DNA of 64,000 nucleotides from Armigeres subalbatus. Its lineage: Eukaryota > Arthropoda > Insecta > Diptera > Culicidae. The notes beneath the pieces were generated by a model, which saw only the letters and a program-made list of their open reading frames with translations, was not told where the DNA came from and made no database searches. The translations under genes and the position numbers were made by a program. Of this stretch, positions 63,612 through 64,000 are shown one piece after another. Location of the stretch: contig NC_085141.1 of the NCBI RefSeq assembly GCF_024139115.2, forward strand, positions 133,423,822-133,487,821. Reading direction: 5' to 3'. How positions within the stretch are numbered: the stretch's first letter is position 1; every line of letters starts with the position of its first letter.

Positions 63612-64000
63612 ATTAGCATTAGCATTAGCATTAGCATTTAGCAGTTCACACAAATTCGTAGGTGGTACAAGCCAAGACTATTGTATGACAGTAGCATCAC
63701 TTTTATCCGTTACCACAGATATTGATTTGGGACTAATCACTAACTCTTAGATGGAAGCAATGTACTCTCCAATAGTCGAGATCTGTCCTGGCCACGTCCT
63801 TGCGAATGCTGAGGAAGGGGAAGGAAGGTTTGTTGGACACCTACTTAAGAAAGATGCAGAGAACTCTACGACCTCTCATAGGTGCCACGGGAGGTTTTGG
63901 GATTGTGTGGACGGTTATAACAGTAGGAATCGTTTTGGTAGAACGTGAAACACAGAAAGAACTAAGGCCGAAATACAAAGTAGGAAAGGGACGAGCCTGG
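63612..64000 (-). mobile_element. SINE related to 59788-60105, runs off the window
   Basis: TGATTAGCATTAGCATTAGC tail, ATTCGTAGGTGGTACAAGCC and TAGTCGAGATCTGTCCTGGC body, same orientation as the first copy. It retains about 120 bp of interior (63850-63975) that the first copy lacks. The tRNA-like head lies beyond the window. Confidence 0.75.

Noticed and set aside
1..64000. Endogenous viral sequences
   Set aside because: Mosquito genomes often carry non-retroviral virus fragments, but no reading frame here resembled a viral replicase, capsid or glycoprotein; the RT-bearing pieces are all non-LTR retrotransposons.

Overview
This is a eukaryotic, AT-rich, transposon-laden window from an insect genome. 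The best fit is a culicine mosquito, probably Aedes: it has several copies of a tRNA-derived SINE of Feilai type (tail of GAA/TTC repeats, tRNA A and B boxes), abundant foldback MITEs, RTE-like and CR1/Jockey-like non-LTR elements, and introns of many kilobases. No bacterial, CRISPR or viral genes were seen.

The only host gene I can support is on the minus strand: a vesicular monoamine transporter (Vmat). Six coding exons lie at 25344-25195, 23678-23540, 23396-23338, 15885-15290, 15200-15004 and 13971-13653. Every junction has GT/AG borders. The split codons close in frame over all six exons, giving 486 residues to a stop. Transmembrane segments 2-12 are present. The exon for the N-terminus and TM1 was not found between 25345 and 64000, so either that intron exceeds 38 kb or the exon is small and was missed. 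Everything from 25345 to 64000 may therefore be intron or upstream DNA of Vmat.

The rest is layered mobile DNA. Region 1-13 kb: foldback MITEs, a 5'-truncated RTE-like element with a 14-bp target duplication (3508-4599), a CR1-like element (about 5906-8552) sitting between inverted arms and itself split by a SINE, and a 3.3-kb foldback element whose arms are about 152-bp tandem repeats (9640-12940). Region 13-25 kb: Vmat exons; the 7.5-kb intron holds a three-layer nest (18448-21876) in which a TTA/TAA-flanked TIR element has inserted into a copy of itself. Region 25-40 kb: SINEs, palindromes and a second foldback tandem array (31035-32510). Region 40-48 kb: an RTE-like element split by a CR1-like element, an RTE-like relic, and a piggyBac-like MITE inside a SINE-like repeat. 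Region 48.8-54 kb: a 2.56-kb tandem duplication that broke inside a hAT-like element. Region 55.2-57 kb: an LTR retrotransposon in miniature with intact LTRs, PBS, PPT and 5-bp target duplication, whose interior is about 1.1 kb of a GGATTT minisatellite. Region 57-64 kb: further SINEs and MITEs and a Tc1/mariner transposase relic.

The best candidates for something undescribed are the minisatellite-filled TRIM, the two foldback elements with tandem arms, and the nested self-insertion.
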